NCBI RefSeq assembly: GCF_009557455.1
Contig: NZ_CP045651.1
Span: 2,666,001-2,730,000 of the forward strand
Direction: 5' to 3'
Length of the DNA stretch: 64,000 nt
Source of the DNA: Alistipes sp. dk3624
Lineage (GTDB): Bacteria; Bacteroidota; Bacteroidia; Bacteroidales; Rikenellaceae
The position numbers and the translations under genes were made by a program. The notes beneath the pieces are model-generated. The model was not told the DNA's origin. It saw nothing but the letters and a program-made list of their open reading frames with translations, and ran no database searches. Positions within the stretch are counted from its first letter, which is position 1. Each line of letters begins with the position of its first letter. Shown here piece by piece: positions 25,910-34,610 of the stretch.

Positions 25910-27184
25910 TTACAGTTTATCGGCGTTGGCCAGCAGGTAGGCCTCCGCTTCGGGATTCCACAAACCCTTGTGCTTTTCGCAAAGTTTGTGCAGTTCGGCG
26001 TAAACCGGATTCGATTTGCCTTTTTCCCCGAATTCTGCGATCGGGGTCAGCGGCATTTCGATATGGGTGTATATCAATTTCTTTCCGCCGGGGATGCTCG
26101 GCAGGTTCAACGTCGTTTCGATCACAGCGTTGATACCGCCTACGTGCGTTACCAGGCCGGCCGGATCGAGTCCTTTGCCCATCATCTCGATGGCTTCCTT
26201 CATGTCGTCCGTATTGCCGCCGCTGGTGCCTACGACGTGCGTGTAGGCGTAGTGTACGTTGTAGAAGTTGAATTGCGCCTTGAAATCCGTTTTGGCCGGG
26301 CCAGCGAAGAAGTTCAGGCAACCGTCGAATCCGAGGATCGCGTCTCCCTGTTCCACGACCGGAGCGACCGGAGCGAATACGAACACGTCGTCGTAGCCTT
26401 TGCCGCCGTTCAGCGCTTTCAGTTCCGCTGCCGGATCGGCCATTTTGCCGGTGTTGACGTATTTCAGTTCGATGCCGTTTTTAGCGGCTTCCGCGGGCGA
26501 ATAGAGCGATGCGGCGCGATCCAGACGCGTCTGGTCGATATCGGTCACCACGATCAGCTTCGGTTTGCGGTCGGTGCGGTGGATGGCGTAGTTGATGGCG
26601 GCCAACCCCATCGGGCCCACGCCGGCGAGTACCGCCATGCTGCCGCCTTGTTTGATCTCCATCGCGTGTTTGTACGACCCGGGCGTGATGTGGTAGTTCG
26701 CATGCATCGCGCCGATCACGCACGACAGCGGTTCGGACAGCGAAGCGGGGTAATATCCGGCGCCGGTATACGGCAGCAGGCAACCGTTTTCCATCACTTC
26801 GTTCGGGATTACCACGTAGGTGGCGTCGCCGCCGATGAATTGGTACGAATAGCCCGGAGCGCTCAACACGCCGACCGGCCCTTTTTCGTAATTCAGCGCG
26901 GGTTGGATCGAGAATTTGTCGCCGGCTTTGAATTGTTTGCTCCACTTGCTGCCCACTTCGACCAGTTCCCCTGCGAATTCGTGGCCGATAATGACCGGAC
27001 GCTGCGCGATGTCGCGCGGAACGCGTTTGTGGATGTCGGCCTCGTGGGAGGCTTTGTACGACGACATGCAGATGCTGTCGCATACGACTTTGGCGAGTAT
27101 TTCGTTATCTTTGATCTTCGGCAGTTCGAATTCCTCCAATCGGAGGTCGTTTTTGCCGTACAGTCTTACAGCTTTTGTTTTCAT
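25910..27184 (-). CDS. SorE-like zinc-dependent sugar-phosphate dehydrogenase
   Basis: 424 residues from MKTKAVRLYGKNDLRL. Medium-chain dehydrogenase with Cys35/Cys39 near the catalytic zinc site and GHEFAGE (67-73), then AGVGPMGLAAINYA for NAD(P) binding. From memory the sequence follows L-sorbose-1-phosphate reductase (SorE) closely, notably GGDATYVVIPNE, VFVFAPVAPVVEQ and VVGTSGGNTDDMKEAI. SorE interconverts L-sorbose 1-phosphate and glucitol 6-phosphate; the substrate here is not proven. A -7 element 61 bp upstream suggests an extra internal promoter. An ATG at 27223 is unlikely. Confidence 0.85.
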   Translation of the reverse strand: MKTKAVRLYGKNDLRLEEFELPKIKDNEILAKVVCDSICMSSYKASHEADIHKRVPRDIAQRPVIIGHEFAGELVEVGSKWSKQFKAGDKFSIQPALNYEKGPVGVLSAPGYSYQFIGGDATYVVIPNEVMENGCLLPYTGAGYYPASLSEPLSCVIGAMHANYHITPGSYKHAMEIKQGGSMAVLAGVGPMGLAAINYAIHRTDRKPKLIVVTDIDQTRLDRAASLYSPAEAAKNGIELKYVNTGKMADPAAELKALNGGKGYDDVFVFAPVAPVVEQGDAILGFDGCLNFFAGPAKTDFKAQFNFYNVHYAYTHVVGTSGGNTDDMKEAIEMMGKGLDPAGLVTHVGGINAVIETTLNLPSIPGGKKLIYTHIEMPLTPIAEFGEKGKSNPVYAELHKLCEKHKGLWNPEAEAYLLANADKL

Positions 27185-27244
27185 GTGTTTTGGTTTTAAA
27201 AGTTCACGACGACAAGGTTTCACATGAAAAATCTAAATTTTCTG

Positions 27245-27252
27245 CAAAGATA
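27245..27252 (-). promoter_or_regulatory. Possible internal -7 element upstream of the SorE-like gene
   Basis: Minus strand TATCTTTG in an AT-rich stretch of the 198-bp gap; exact TAnnTTTG but no well-spaced -33. May allow separate transcription of the last three genes. Confidence 0.4.
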
Positions 27253-27324
27253 TACATTAAATTCATATCATGCGAATTTTTGTCATACTTATATAGGTTA
27301 AAGGCGTTACGAAACGGTTAACTG

Positions 27325-27359
27325 TCGGGCCCGCACCGTCCGTATTCGTACGGGCCCGA
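27325..27359 (-). repeat. Intercistronic stem-loop (aldolase-SDR / SorE-like gap)
   Basis: 9-bp inverted repeat TCGGGCCCG/CGGGCCCGA (27325-27333 with 27351-27359), 17-nt loop, no T-run after it on the minus strand. Confidence 0.55.
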
Positions 27360-27382
27360 TAGTCGGTGTGTTCCGTCTTCCG

Positions 27383-29341
27383 TTAGCTCAGCATCACCTG
27401 ACCGCCGGTGACCGGTACGGCCTGCCCCGTTTCGCAGGTCTGTTCGATCAGGTACAGCACGGCTTTGGTAACGTCTTCCGGGCCGGTTCCCTTACGCATC
27501 GGAACCTGATCCATGTAGAACTTGCGGACGTCTTCGACGGTCTTCGCTCCCGGCACTTTGCCTGCGTGCAGGTATTGCAGGAACAGTCCGTTCTCGGGGT
27601 TCGACCACAGCGGCCCTTCGTAGAAGTTGCCCGGACATACCGAGTTCACTTTGATCCGGAACGGAGCCAGTTCCAGCGCGAACGACTGCGTCAGCCCGAT
27701 TCCGCCGAACTTGCCGCCGGCATAGGCGAAGTTCGCCTTCGAACCGCGCAGACCCGATTTCGAGTTGATTTGGACGATGTCGCCGTAATTGTCCGGCGCG
27801 TATTTGTTTTGCAGCTTCATCACGCGCGAAGCGGCTTGAGCGCAGTAGAAGTAAGCGTTGTAGTTGATTTTCGTGACGAATTCGAAGTTTTCGGGCGTCA
27901 TCTCTTCGAGACCGCCGGCGCGCAGAACGCCCGCGTTGCTGACGAATACGTCCAGGCCGCCGAAGTTGCACACCGTTTCGTGGATCAGGTTGCGCAGGCT
28001 CGCCGTATCGGCTACGTTCGTTTTGACGAAGATCGCGCGGTTGCTCTTTGCCATACCGCAGAGCCGTTCTGCGGTTGCCGCGCCGACCGTTTCGTTCAGG
28101 TCGGCCACCACGATGTTCGCCCCTTCTTTGATCAGACAGGCGGCGATTCCTTCACCGAACCCCTGGGCGGCTCCGGTGACGATGATCGTCTTGTTCTCGA
28201 CGCGGCCCGAAGCTCCGCCGGCGCTTACTTTGCGGCGGTAGTTTTCCACTTCCCAGTTGTCGATGAAGTCGATCTGTCGCTGGGTCATCGGGTGTTCGCC
28301 GCCGAATGCCTGCGCGATCAGGGCGATCTTCATCATGTCTTCGTAGACGTCGAGGATGATGTCGCAGCCCGCGGCGTTGTCGCCGACGGCTACCAGGCCG
28401 ATCCCTTTGATCAGGATCACTTTCGGCGTGTAACCGTTCTTATTTACATACGCTTCGATCTCTTTTTCGGCCGTTTCCAGCAGCGCTTCCTTGCTATCGC
28501 AGTCGAAATAGAGGTATTTCGATTTGCAATATACGATCGCGTCCGGCGAGAACGGAGCGGCTACCTTGGCGTACTCGGCCGCCGAAGAGAGGAAGTGTTT
28601 GGTCAGTTCGTTATTGCGTACTTTCAGCGTTTTGAGACCCTGCTTGCTGAGCATCATCCGGATGGCGGGCAGCACTTCCTGAGCGCATTCGCATACCGGA
28701 ACGTCTCCTTCGGGCAGTTTCGCGCCGGCCGCCTTTTCGATCGTTCCGAGCACTTTTTCGTAGATGGCTTCCACCTCTTTGGTCGTATTCGCTCCGACGA
28801 AGATGCCGTGGTTCTGCAGCAGCAGGATTGCGGGCTCCTTGCCGAATTTCGCTTTGTAGGCGTTGATCCGGTTTTCGACTTCTTTGAAGAGCACGTAACC
28901 CGGGTCGGTGTACGGAATGTAAACCGCATCGTCGCCGAACAGCTTTTGCGTTTCGGCCTCTGCGTTTTGGCCGCACATCAGGCCGTTGACCATCGTCGGA
29001 TGCAGGTGTACGATGAAGTTAGCTTCCAGCGCGTTGTGCATCGACGTCTCGACCGACGGACGGCGATCTTTGGTGATGCAGGCGGCCGCCAGGTCGTTTT
29101 TGACCTCTTCCTCGCGGGCTGCCGTGTCGCTGCTGTACGTTTTTTCCGAGATCACGTTCAGCTTTTTACGGTCGAGCACCGCAAAGCCGTCCTCGGTAAT
29201 GGTGGCCAGCGCGCATCCGCTCGCTTTGACCCACAGTTTTTCCGCATTTTTGTACGAAGTGTTTCCGCCGCCGGCGATGACATAGCGGCTGTCTTTGCCG
29301 TATTTGCGGGATATCTCGATCAGTTCTTCTATCTCTTTCAT
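27383..29341 (-). CDS. Bifunctional class II aldolase / short-chain dehydrogenase
   Basis: 652 residues. Aldolase domain (about 1-230): GGGNTSYK, E98, HLH (112-114) and NHG with H178, so all metal and catalytic positions look intact. A linker region follows. The short-chain dehydrogenase domain (about 390-652) has TGAAQGFGEGIA, NAGV, a catalytic Ser in INSKSG and YAGGK as YxxxK. This architecture matches rhamnulose-1-phosphate aldolase/lactaldehyde dehydrogenase fusions (RhaEW/YuxG type), but no rhamnose isomerase or kinase is nearby, so the sugar phosphate is uncertain. Lies 15 bp after the PHP gene. Confidence 0.9.
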   Translation of the reverse strand: MKEIEELIEISRKYGKDSRYVIAGGGNTSYKNAEKLWVKASGCALATITEDGFAVLDRKKLNVISEKTYSSDTAAREEEVKNDLAAACITKDRRPSVETSMHNALEANFIVHLHPTMVNGLMCGQNAEAETQKLFGDDAVYIPYTDPGYVLFKEVENRINAYKAKFGKEPAILLLQNHGIFVGANTTKEVEAIYEKVLGTIEKAAGAKLPEGDVPVCECAQEVLPAIRMMLSKQGLKTLKVRNNELTKHFLSSAAEYAKVAAPFSPDAIVYCKSKYLYFDCDSKEALLETAEKEIEAYVNKNGYTPKVILIKGIGLVAVGDNAAGCDIILDVYEDMMKIALIAQAFGGEHPMTQRQIDFIDNWEVENYRRKVSAGGASGRVENKTIIVTGAAQGFGEGIAACLIKEGANIVVADLNETVGAATAERLCGMAKSNRAIFVKTNVADTASLRNLIHETVCNFGGLDVFVSNAGVLRAGGLEEMTPENFEFVTKINYNAYFYCAQAASRVMKLQNKYAPDNYGDIVQINSKSGLRGSKANFAYAGGKFGGIGLTQSFALELAPFRIKVNSVCPGNFYEGPLWSNPENGLFLQYLHAGKVPGAKTVEDVRKFYMDQVPMRKGTGPEDVTKAVLYLIEQTCETGQAVPVTGGQVMLS

Positions 29342-29356
29342 GATTGGTTTACGGGT

Positions 29357-30544
29357 TTAAAGGATGATGGATTTGATAACGCGGTCGCCGTGCTTGACGT
29401 ATTCGTCGCGTTTGTCGATATCGGCCTTTCCACGACTATCTACGTAGCCTTGCATACCGCTGCGGACGATGTCCTGATGGGCGGCCACGACGCAGGCGCC
29501 GCAGTAGTTGATGAATTTGAGCCGTTCGGTCAGCGGCGCGCCGCCGCGGGCGAACAGTTCGATCGGTTCCATCGCGGGCGTGTTGTGTTCCGAGCCGAAC
29601 GTTACGACGAAACCGTTGTCGTGCAGGTAGCCGGCGTACTTCTCAAGCACTTCGACGCTGTTGCGCGTCGTGATGAATTCTACCGAGAAAATACCGCGCT
29701 GGCGTAGGATCTCGGCCGTTTTCACGACGTCCTGTTCGAAGTCGGTGAATCCGCCCTTCGCATCGTCCGCCAGGAACGGGTAGGTCGGGATGCCCCCGGC
29801 GGCCAGGATGATCTTGCGTACCGTGTCCATCGGCAGGAATGCTTTCGGGTCTTCCGGGACGAAAGCCGCTCCGCCCGCTTTGAGCAGGTTGCCGCGAATT
29901 TCGTTCTCGACGGCGGCGAGGTCGTCTACATTCGATTTCAGCGCCTTGCCTCCGAAAATCGTTTCGAAGAATTTAGCGATGGCGGCCTTGTCGTTGTTAA
30001 AATGCGCGTATGCGGCGATCCGCAGCGCTTTGGCCAGATGGCGTTCGCGGATCGAACCTTTGGTCAGCGTCTTCTCGATCAGGTCGAAGTCGAGCCTGAA
30101 CGGGGCGTCGTACGATGCGAGCACGTCGTTCAGCTTGCCGCACATGGTTTTTACCTGCGCGTTCGATTCGGCGCGGACGTTGGCCAGTTGCGAGGCGTAC
30201 GGTTCGGGCAGGTCGATCGGGTAGGCGAGGCCTTTGCCGCTGAGGTAGGTGCGGCCCGGGTTGTTCGGGTCGTTCACCCGTATGCCGGCGGCTTGGTCTT
30301 CTTCTTGCAGGCTGATGAACTCGATGTTGAACAGCGGGAACAGCTTGCGCTGAATACATCCGTCGTTCCACTCTTTGTAGCCGTCCATCGAATAAAAGTC
30401 GTTGATGCCGACCACTTTCACGTTTTCGTTGACGGCGCGATCCAACGCGTCGGTCAGTTTATCGAAAGCGCTGAACGAGTACGGCGTGTGCAGGTGTGCG
30501 TTGACGTCGACGCATTCGAGCTTATGTTTTTTTGACACATCCAT
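29357..30544 (-). CDS. PHP-domain protein
   Basis: 395 residues. The first PHP motif NAHLHTPYSF (H17, H19) is followed by GINDFYSMDG, FNIEFISL and, near the C-terminus, FGSEHNTPAM and VAAHQD, which together could bind a multinuclear metal centre as in PHP phosphoesterases. A large helical insertion (about 110-260) separates the N- and C-terminal motifs. Possible role: phosphatase acting on a sugar phosphate of the pathway (inference). Tightly linked to the downstream aldolase/SDR fusion. Confidence 0.8.
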   Translation of the reverse strand: MDVSKKHKLECVDVNAHLHTPYSFSAFDKLTDALDRAVNENVKVVGINDFYSMDGYKEWNDGCIQRKLFPLFNIEFISLQEEDQAAGIRVNDPNNPGRTYLSGKGLAYPIDLPEPYASQLANVRAESNAQVKTMCGKLNDVLASYDAPFRLDFDLIEKTLTKGSIRERHLAKALRIAAYAHFNNDKAAIAKFFETIFGGKALKSNVDDLAAVENEIRGNLLKAGGAAFVPEDPKAFLPMDTVRKIILAAGGIPTYPFLADDAKGGFTDFEQDVVKTAEILRQRGIFSVEFITTRNSVEVLEKYAGYLHDNGFVVTFGSEHNTPAMEPIELFARGGAPLTERLKFINYCGACVVAAHQDIVRSGMQGYVDSRGKADIDKRDEYVKHGDRVIKSIIL

Positions 30545-30594
30545 GATTGTCGGTAGTTTTACGTTTATTAGGTTTTGACATGTTTCGTTAAGAA

Positions 30595-30634
30595 CGAAAG
30601 GTCACACGGACTTCGATATCTATGCGACCTTTCG
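30595..30634 (-). repeat. Intercistronic stem-loop (E1 / PHP gap)
   Basis: 9-bp inverted repeat CGAAAGGTC/GACCTTTCG (30595-30603 with 30626-30634), 22-nt loop, in the 115-bp gap; no T-run on the minus strand. Confidence 0.5.
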
Positions 30635-30659
30635 GAAATCGGTGTTATGTTACACGTCT

Positions 30660-33140
30660 TTAGATACCTTCTTTAGCTCGGCGGATCTGTTCGGCATCGG
30701 TGTAGTTACGCGTCGGAACGTATCCCTGTAACGGAACGATCTTTTCGTGGATGATGTCCAAGAAGCTGTCCGGTTGCGGGAAGAACGCGTATTCCAGCTC
30801 GTAGGCCGGCGTGATCCAGTCGCGCGATCCCAGAACGACGGCGGGCGCGTCCAGGTAATCGAACGCCAGTTCGGTGATGTTGCGGGCCAGGTCGTTCAGG
30901 AACGAGCCGCGCGCCGTAGCGTCGCCGGCGATGACGATCCGTCCGGTTTTCTTCACCGAAGCGAGCACTTTCTCGTAGTTGAACGGAACGAGGCTGCGCG
31001 CGTCGATCACTTCGGCGCTCATGCCGTATTTCTCTTCGAGCGTTTTGGCCGCTTCGAGCGCGCGGTACAGCGTGGCGCCGATGGTCAGGATCGTGATGTC
31101 CTTGCCTTCGCGTTTCACGTCCGGTTCGCCCAGCGGAATTTCGTAGTATCCTTCCGGAACGCCGCCTTCGTGGAACTGCTCGCCCACGTCGTAGATACGC
31201 TGGCTTTCGAAGAAAATCACCGGATCGGTGCCCTGCAGAGCCGCATTCATCAAACCTTTGGCGTCGTACGGAGTAACCGGGAACACCACTTTCAGGCCCG
31301 GGATATGGGCTGCCAGCGACGTCCAGTCCTGCGAGTGCTGCGCGCCGTATTTCGAACCTACCGATACGCGGACGACTACCGGCATCTTCAGGATGTTGCC
31401 GCTCATGGCCTGCCATTTGGGCAGCTGGTTGAACACTTCGTCGCCGCAGCATCCGAGGAAGTCGCAGTACATGATTTCGGGGATTACGCGGCCGCCGCAC
31501 ATGGCGTATCCGATAGCCGTTCCGATGATGGCGGCTTCGGCGATCGGCGAGTTGAACAGGCGGTGGTACGGCAGTGCTTCCGTGAGACCGCGGTATACGG
31601 CGAACGCGCCGCCCCAGTCGCGGTTTTCCTCACCGTAGGCGACCAGCGACGCGTCTTTGTAGAAGCGGTCGATGATGGCTTCGAAGATACCGTCGCGCAA
31701 CTGGAACTGTTTCATCTTCGAGAACGGCTTGCCGTCCTTGTCGAACGCGAAACGCTCTTTCTTGGCGATCTGCTGTACGCGCGGGTTTTCGCTCATCGGG
31801 TGGTTCACTTCCGGCTTAGCGTCCGACAGCGAGTCGATCGACTGGTTCGAGAACATCATCGTGCCGAGCAGTTCCTGATCTTTGTGCAGGTCCATACGCG
31901 GGGAAAGTTCGTCGTCGATAGCCAGTTTGAAGGTATCGAACATGATGTCCTTCACCTCTTTGGTCGTGGCGTCCAAGTCGGCCTGCGTTGCGATGCCGGC
32001 GGCGATCAGTTCCTTGCCGTAGGCTGCGATGCAGTCTTCCGCTTCCCAGGCTTCCACCTCTTCTTTGGTACGGTACGACGAAGCGTCGGAAGGCGAGTGG
32101 CCGCTGTAACGGTACGTCAGCACGTCGATCAGTACCGGGCCGTCTTTTTCCTCTTCGAGGATCGCTTTCTTACGGCGGTAGCAGTCGATCACGGCCAGCG
32201 GGTTGAAGCCGTCCACGCGTTCTGCGTGCATCTGGGCCGGGTTGACGCCAGCGCCGATGCGGGCCGCGAAGTCGAAGCCCATCGTTTCGCCGCGGGTCTG
32301 ACCGCCCATGCCGTACTGGTTATCCATGATGTTGATGATCACCGGCAGGCCGCCTTTCATATCGTCCGCCCACAGTTGTTTGAACTGATCCATCGCAGCG
32401 AAGGTCATGCCTTCCCAAACCGGGCCGCGGGCCATCGACGCGTCGCCGAGGTTGGCAACCACCACGCCCGGCTTGCGGTTCACTTTCTTGTACAGGGCCG
32501 CACCTACTGCGATGCTGCCGCTACCGCCTACGATGGCGTTGTTCGGGTAGATGCCGAACGGCGTGAAGAAGGTGTGCATACTTCCGCCGAGGCCTTTGTT
32601 GAACCCGGTCGTGCGGGCGAATACCTCGGCCAGCGCGCCGTACAGCAGGAAGCGGATACCCAGTTCTTTTACGGAACCGCCCTTGAAAGCTTTCTTGGCG
32701 ACGTTTACCGTAGCGCCGTCCCAGAATTCGTTCATCACCTTCTCCAGATCCTTGTCGTCGAGTAGCTCGATGGCGCGAAGACCTTTGGCGAGAATTTCGC
32801 CGTGGCTGCGGTGCGAACCGAAGATAAAGTCATTGATATCGAGCATGTAAGCCATACCTACGGCGGCGGCTTCCTGACCGGCCGACAGGTGCGCCGGGCC
32901 CGGGTTGTTGTATTCCACGCCGTTGTATCCGCCGGTCGTTTTTACCAGTTGCAGCATGGTTTCGAATTCGCGGATCACGACCATGTCGTGGTAAATGCGT
33001 TTCAGATCGTCCTTGGTGAAGTTCTTCGCCTTGAGCTCTTCCTTGATCGTCTTTTTGTACTGATTGACCGGAATCGGGGTGAAGGTGATCTCACCGGCTT
33101 TCCGCATCTCTTTCGGGTCGATATATTGCGACTTAGGCAT
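30660..33140 (-). CDS. 2-oxoacid dehydrogenase E1, fused alpha and beta subunits
   Basis: 826 residues. The alpha part (about 40-430) has the E1 alpha landmarks VIREFETMLQLV, GQEAAAVG, SHRSHGEILAKG and the TPP motif from GDASMARG to MDNQYGMGGQT. The beta part (about 480-826) has AYGEENRDWGG, FNSPIAEAAIIGTAIG, VSVGSKYGAQHSQDW and RSLVPFNYEKV. The fused single-chain form occurs in Bacteroidetes. With E2 and E3 it would oxidatively decarboxylate a 2-oxoacid to an acyl-CoA; pyruvate, branched-chain and acetoin-type substrates cannot be told apart by eye. Located between E3 and the PHP gene. Confidence 0.92.
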   Translation of the reverse strand: MPKSQYIDPKEMRKAGEITFTPIPVNQYKKTIKEELKAKNFTKDDLKRIYHDMVVIREFETMLQLVKTTGGYNGVEYNNPGPAHLSAGQEAAAVGMAYMLDINDFIFGSHRSHGEILAKGLRAIELLDDKDLEKVMNEFWDGATVNVAKKAFKGGSVKELGIRFLLYGALAEVFARTTGFNKGLGGSMHTFFTPFGIYPNNAIVGGSGSIAVGAALYKKVNRKPGVVVANLGDASMARGPVWEGMTFAAMDQFKQLWADDMKGGLPVIINIMDNQYGMGGQTRGETMGFDFAARIGAGVNPAQMHAERVDGFNPLAVIDCYRRKKAILEEEKDGPVLIDVLTYRYSGHSPSDASSYRTKEEVEAWEAEDCIAAYGKELIAAGIATQADLDATTKEVKDIMFDTFKLAIDDELSPRMDLHKDQELLGTMMFSNQSIDSLSDAKPEVNHPMSENPRVQQIAKKERFAFDKDGKPFSKMKQFQLRDGIFEAIIDRFYKDASLVAYGEENRDWGGAFAVYRGLTEALPYHRLFNSPIAEAAIIGTAIGYAMCGGRVIPEIMYCDFLGCCGDEVFNQLPKWQAMSGNILKMPVVVRVSVGSKYGAQHSQDWTSLAAHIPGLKVVFPVTPYDAKGLMNAALQGTDPVIFFESQRIYDVGEQFHEGGVPEGYYEIPLGEPDVKREGKDITILTIGATLYRALEAAKTLEEKYGMSAEVIDARSLVPFNYEKVLASVKKTGRIVIAGDATARGSFLNDLARNITELAFDYLDAPAVVLGSRDWITPAYELEYAFFPQPDSFLDIIHEKIVPLQGYVPTRNYTDAEQIRRAKEGI

Positions 33141-33179
33141 AATATATGATTTTTAAGTTTTTAATTAGTTGTTATTCGG

Positions 33180-34538
33180 TTAGAAAGCAAAAATGGTTTC
33201 TTTGAAAATTTCGGATACGGTCGGGTGCGGGAATACGACTTCCTGCATCTCTTTGAGCGTCATTTCCTGTTCGATGGCCATGCAGGCGCCGTAGATGATC
33301 TCGCTGCACGGGTTGCCGAGCATGTGTACGCCGAGCACTTCGCCGTATTTGGCGCCTACCAATACTTTGCACAGGCCGCTACCGCCTTCGTTTTCGGCGA
33401 CGAAGCGTCCGGCATAGGCCATCGGCAGTTTTGCGATGCGGTATTCGATACCTTCTTTTTTAGCCTGTTCTTCGGTCAGTCCGACGCCGGCTACTTCCGG
33501 ATTCGTATAAACTACGCCCGGGATCGCGTTGTAACGCATGACGTCCGGACGGCCCGTCAGGTTGTTAACGACTACTTCGCCCTCGCGGCTGGCCGTGTGC
33601 GCCAGCATCGAGAATCCGGTCACATCGCCCGCGGCGAAGACGTTCGGCACGTTCGTGCGCATCTTGTCGTCCACTTTGACCGCGCCGCGGTTCAGTTCCA
33701 GACCGAGGTTTTCGAGGCCGATGCCCGCCGTAACGGCGCGACGACCGACGCTCATCAGGATCTTGTCGCCTTTGGCCGACAGCGTTTTGCCGTCTTTGTC
33801 TACATAGACCACTTCGTTGCCGCGAATTTCGGTCACTTTGCAGTTGAGATTGAACTTGATCCCTTTCTTTGCGTAAATATCTTGCAACATCGAGCTGATT
33901 TCGCCGTCCAGTCCGCCGAGGATTTTCGGCAGCATCTCTACGACGGTCACTTCGGTGCCGAGGCTGTTGAAGAAGCTCGCGAACTCCATCCCGATCACGC
34001 CGCCGCCGATAATTACCAGCGATTTGGGCTGCTCTTTCAAGTCGAGGATTTCGCGGTTCGTAACGATCGCGTCGCCGGCTTCTTTGACGCCCGGAATCGG
34101 CGGAACGAAGGCTTCCGAACCGGTGCACAGTAGCAGGTTCACCGCATAGTACGTTTCGCCGTTGCACTCGATCTCGATTCCGTTGGCCGAGCGTCCTTTG
34201 ATTTTGGCTTCGCCCTTGACGACCCGCACCTTGTGCGCTTTCATCTTCGAGCCGACGCCGCCCACCAATTTTTTCACCACTTTATTTTTGCGGTCGACGA
34301 TCTTGCCGAAATCGAACGTCGCGCCCGGCGCGCTGATTCCGTATTTGTCGCCGTGTACGGCGTAGTCGTATACTTTGGCGCTGTAAAGCAGGGTTTTGGT
34401 CGGGATGCATCCTTCGTTCAGGCAGACGCCGCCCAATTCCCTCTTTTCGAACAGCACGACGTTCAGCCCTTTCGCACCGGCGCGTTCCGCAGCCACGTAG
34501 CCGCCGGGACCGCCTCCGATAATTGCTAAATCAATCAT
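33180..34538 (-). CDS. lpdA: Dihydrolipoyl dehydrogenase (E3)
   Basis: 452 residues. FAD motif GGGPGGYVAAERA, redox-active cysteines C39 and C44 in GVCLNEGC, NAD-binding IIGGGVIGMEFASFF, and the C-terminal catalytic dyad HPTVSE (H438, E443). Reoxidises the dihydrolipoyl group of E2 with NAD+. Second gene of the E2-E3-E1 train, 72 bp after E2. Confidence 0.96.
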   Translation of the reverse strand: MIDLAIIGGGPGGYVAAERAGAKGLNVVLFEKRELGGVCLNEGCIPTKTLLYSAKVYDYAVHGDKYGISAPGATFDFGKIVDRKNKVVKKLVGGVGSKMKAHKVRVVKGEAKIKGRSANGIEIECNGETYYAVNLLLCTGSEAFVPPIPGVKEAGDAIVTNREILDLKEQPKSLVIIGGGVIGMEFASFFNSLGTEVTVVEMLPKILGGLDGEISSMLQDIYAKKGIKFNLNCKVTEIRGNEVVYVDKDGKTLSAKGDKILMSVGRRAVTAGIGLENLGLELNRGAVKVDDKMRTNVPNVFAAGDVTGFSMLAHTASREGEVVVNNLTGRPDVMRYNAIPGVVYTNPEVAGVGLTEEQAKKEGIEYRIAKLPMAYAGRFVAENEGGSGLCKVLVGAKYGEVLGVHMLGNPCSEIIYGACMAIEQEMTLKEMQEVVFPHPTVSEIFKETIFAF

Positions 34539-34568
34539 TGTATTTCGGTTTATAGTTTTAAGTGATGA

Positions 34569-34600
34569 ACTCCGAAACGCCTGCAGTGGCGTTTCGGAGT
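34569..34600 (-). repeat. Intercistronic stem-loop (E2 / E3 gap)
   Basis: Perfect 13-bp inverted repeat (34569-34581 with 34588-34600), 6-nt loop, GC-rich, without a following T-run on the minus strand. The strongest of four such hairpins in the operon; it could attenuate read-through or protect an mRNA 3' end. Confidence 0.7.
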
Positions 34601-34610
34601 CCGGTTGGTT

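Noticed and set aside
24442-29341. Complete L-rhamnose catabolic operon
   Set aside because: The aldolase/SDR fusion resembles rhamnulose-1-phosphate aldolase fusions, but no rhamnose isomerase, rhamnulokinase or rhamnose permease is present, and the other partners do not fit.
27368-29707. 779-codon plus-strand frame opposite the aldolase/SDR fusion
   Set aside because: The minus strand encodes a recognisable two-domain enzyme; the plus-strand product is low-complexity Phe/Arg/Val-rich without domains.
30747-32765. 672-codon plus-strand frame opposite the E1 gene
   Set aside because: Antisense shadow of a conserved enzyme, no ribosome-binding context or promoter.
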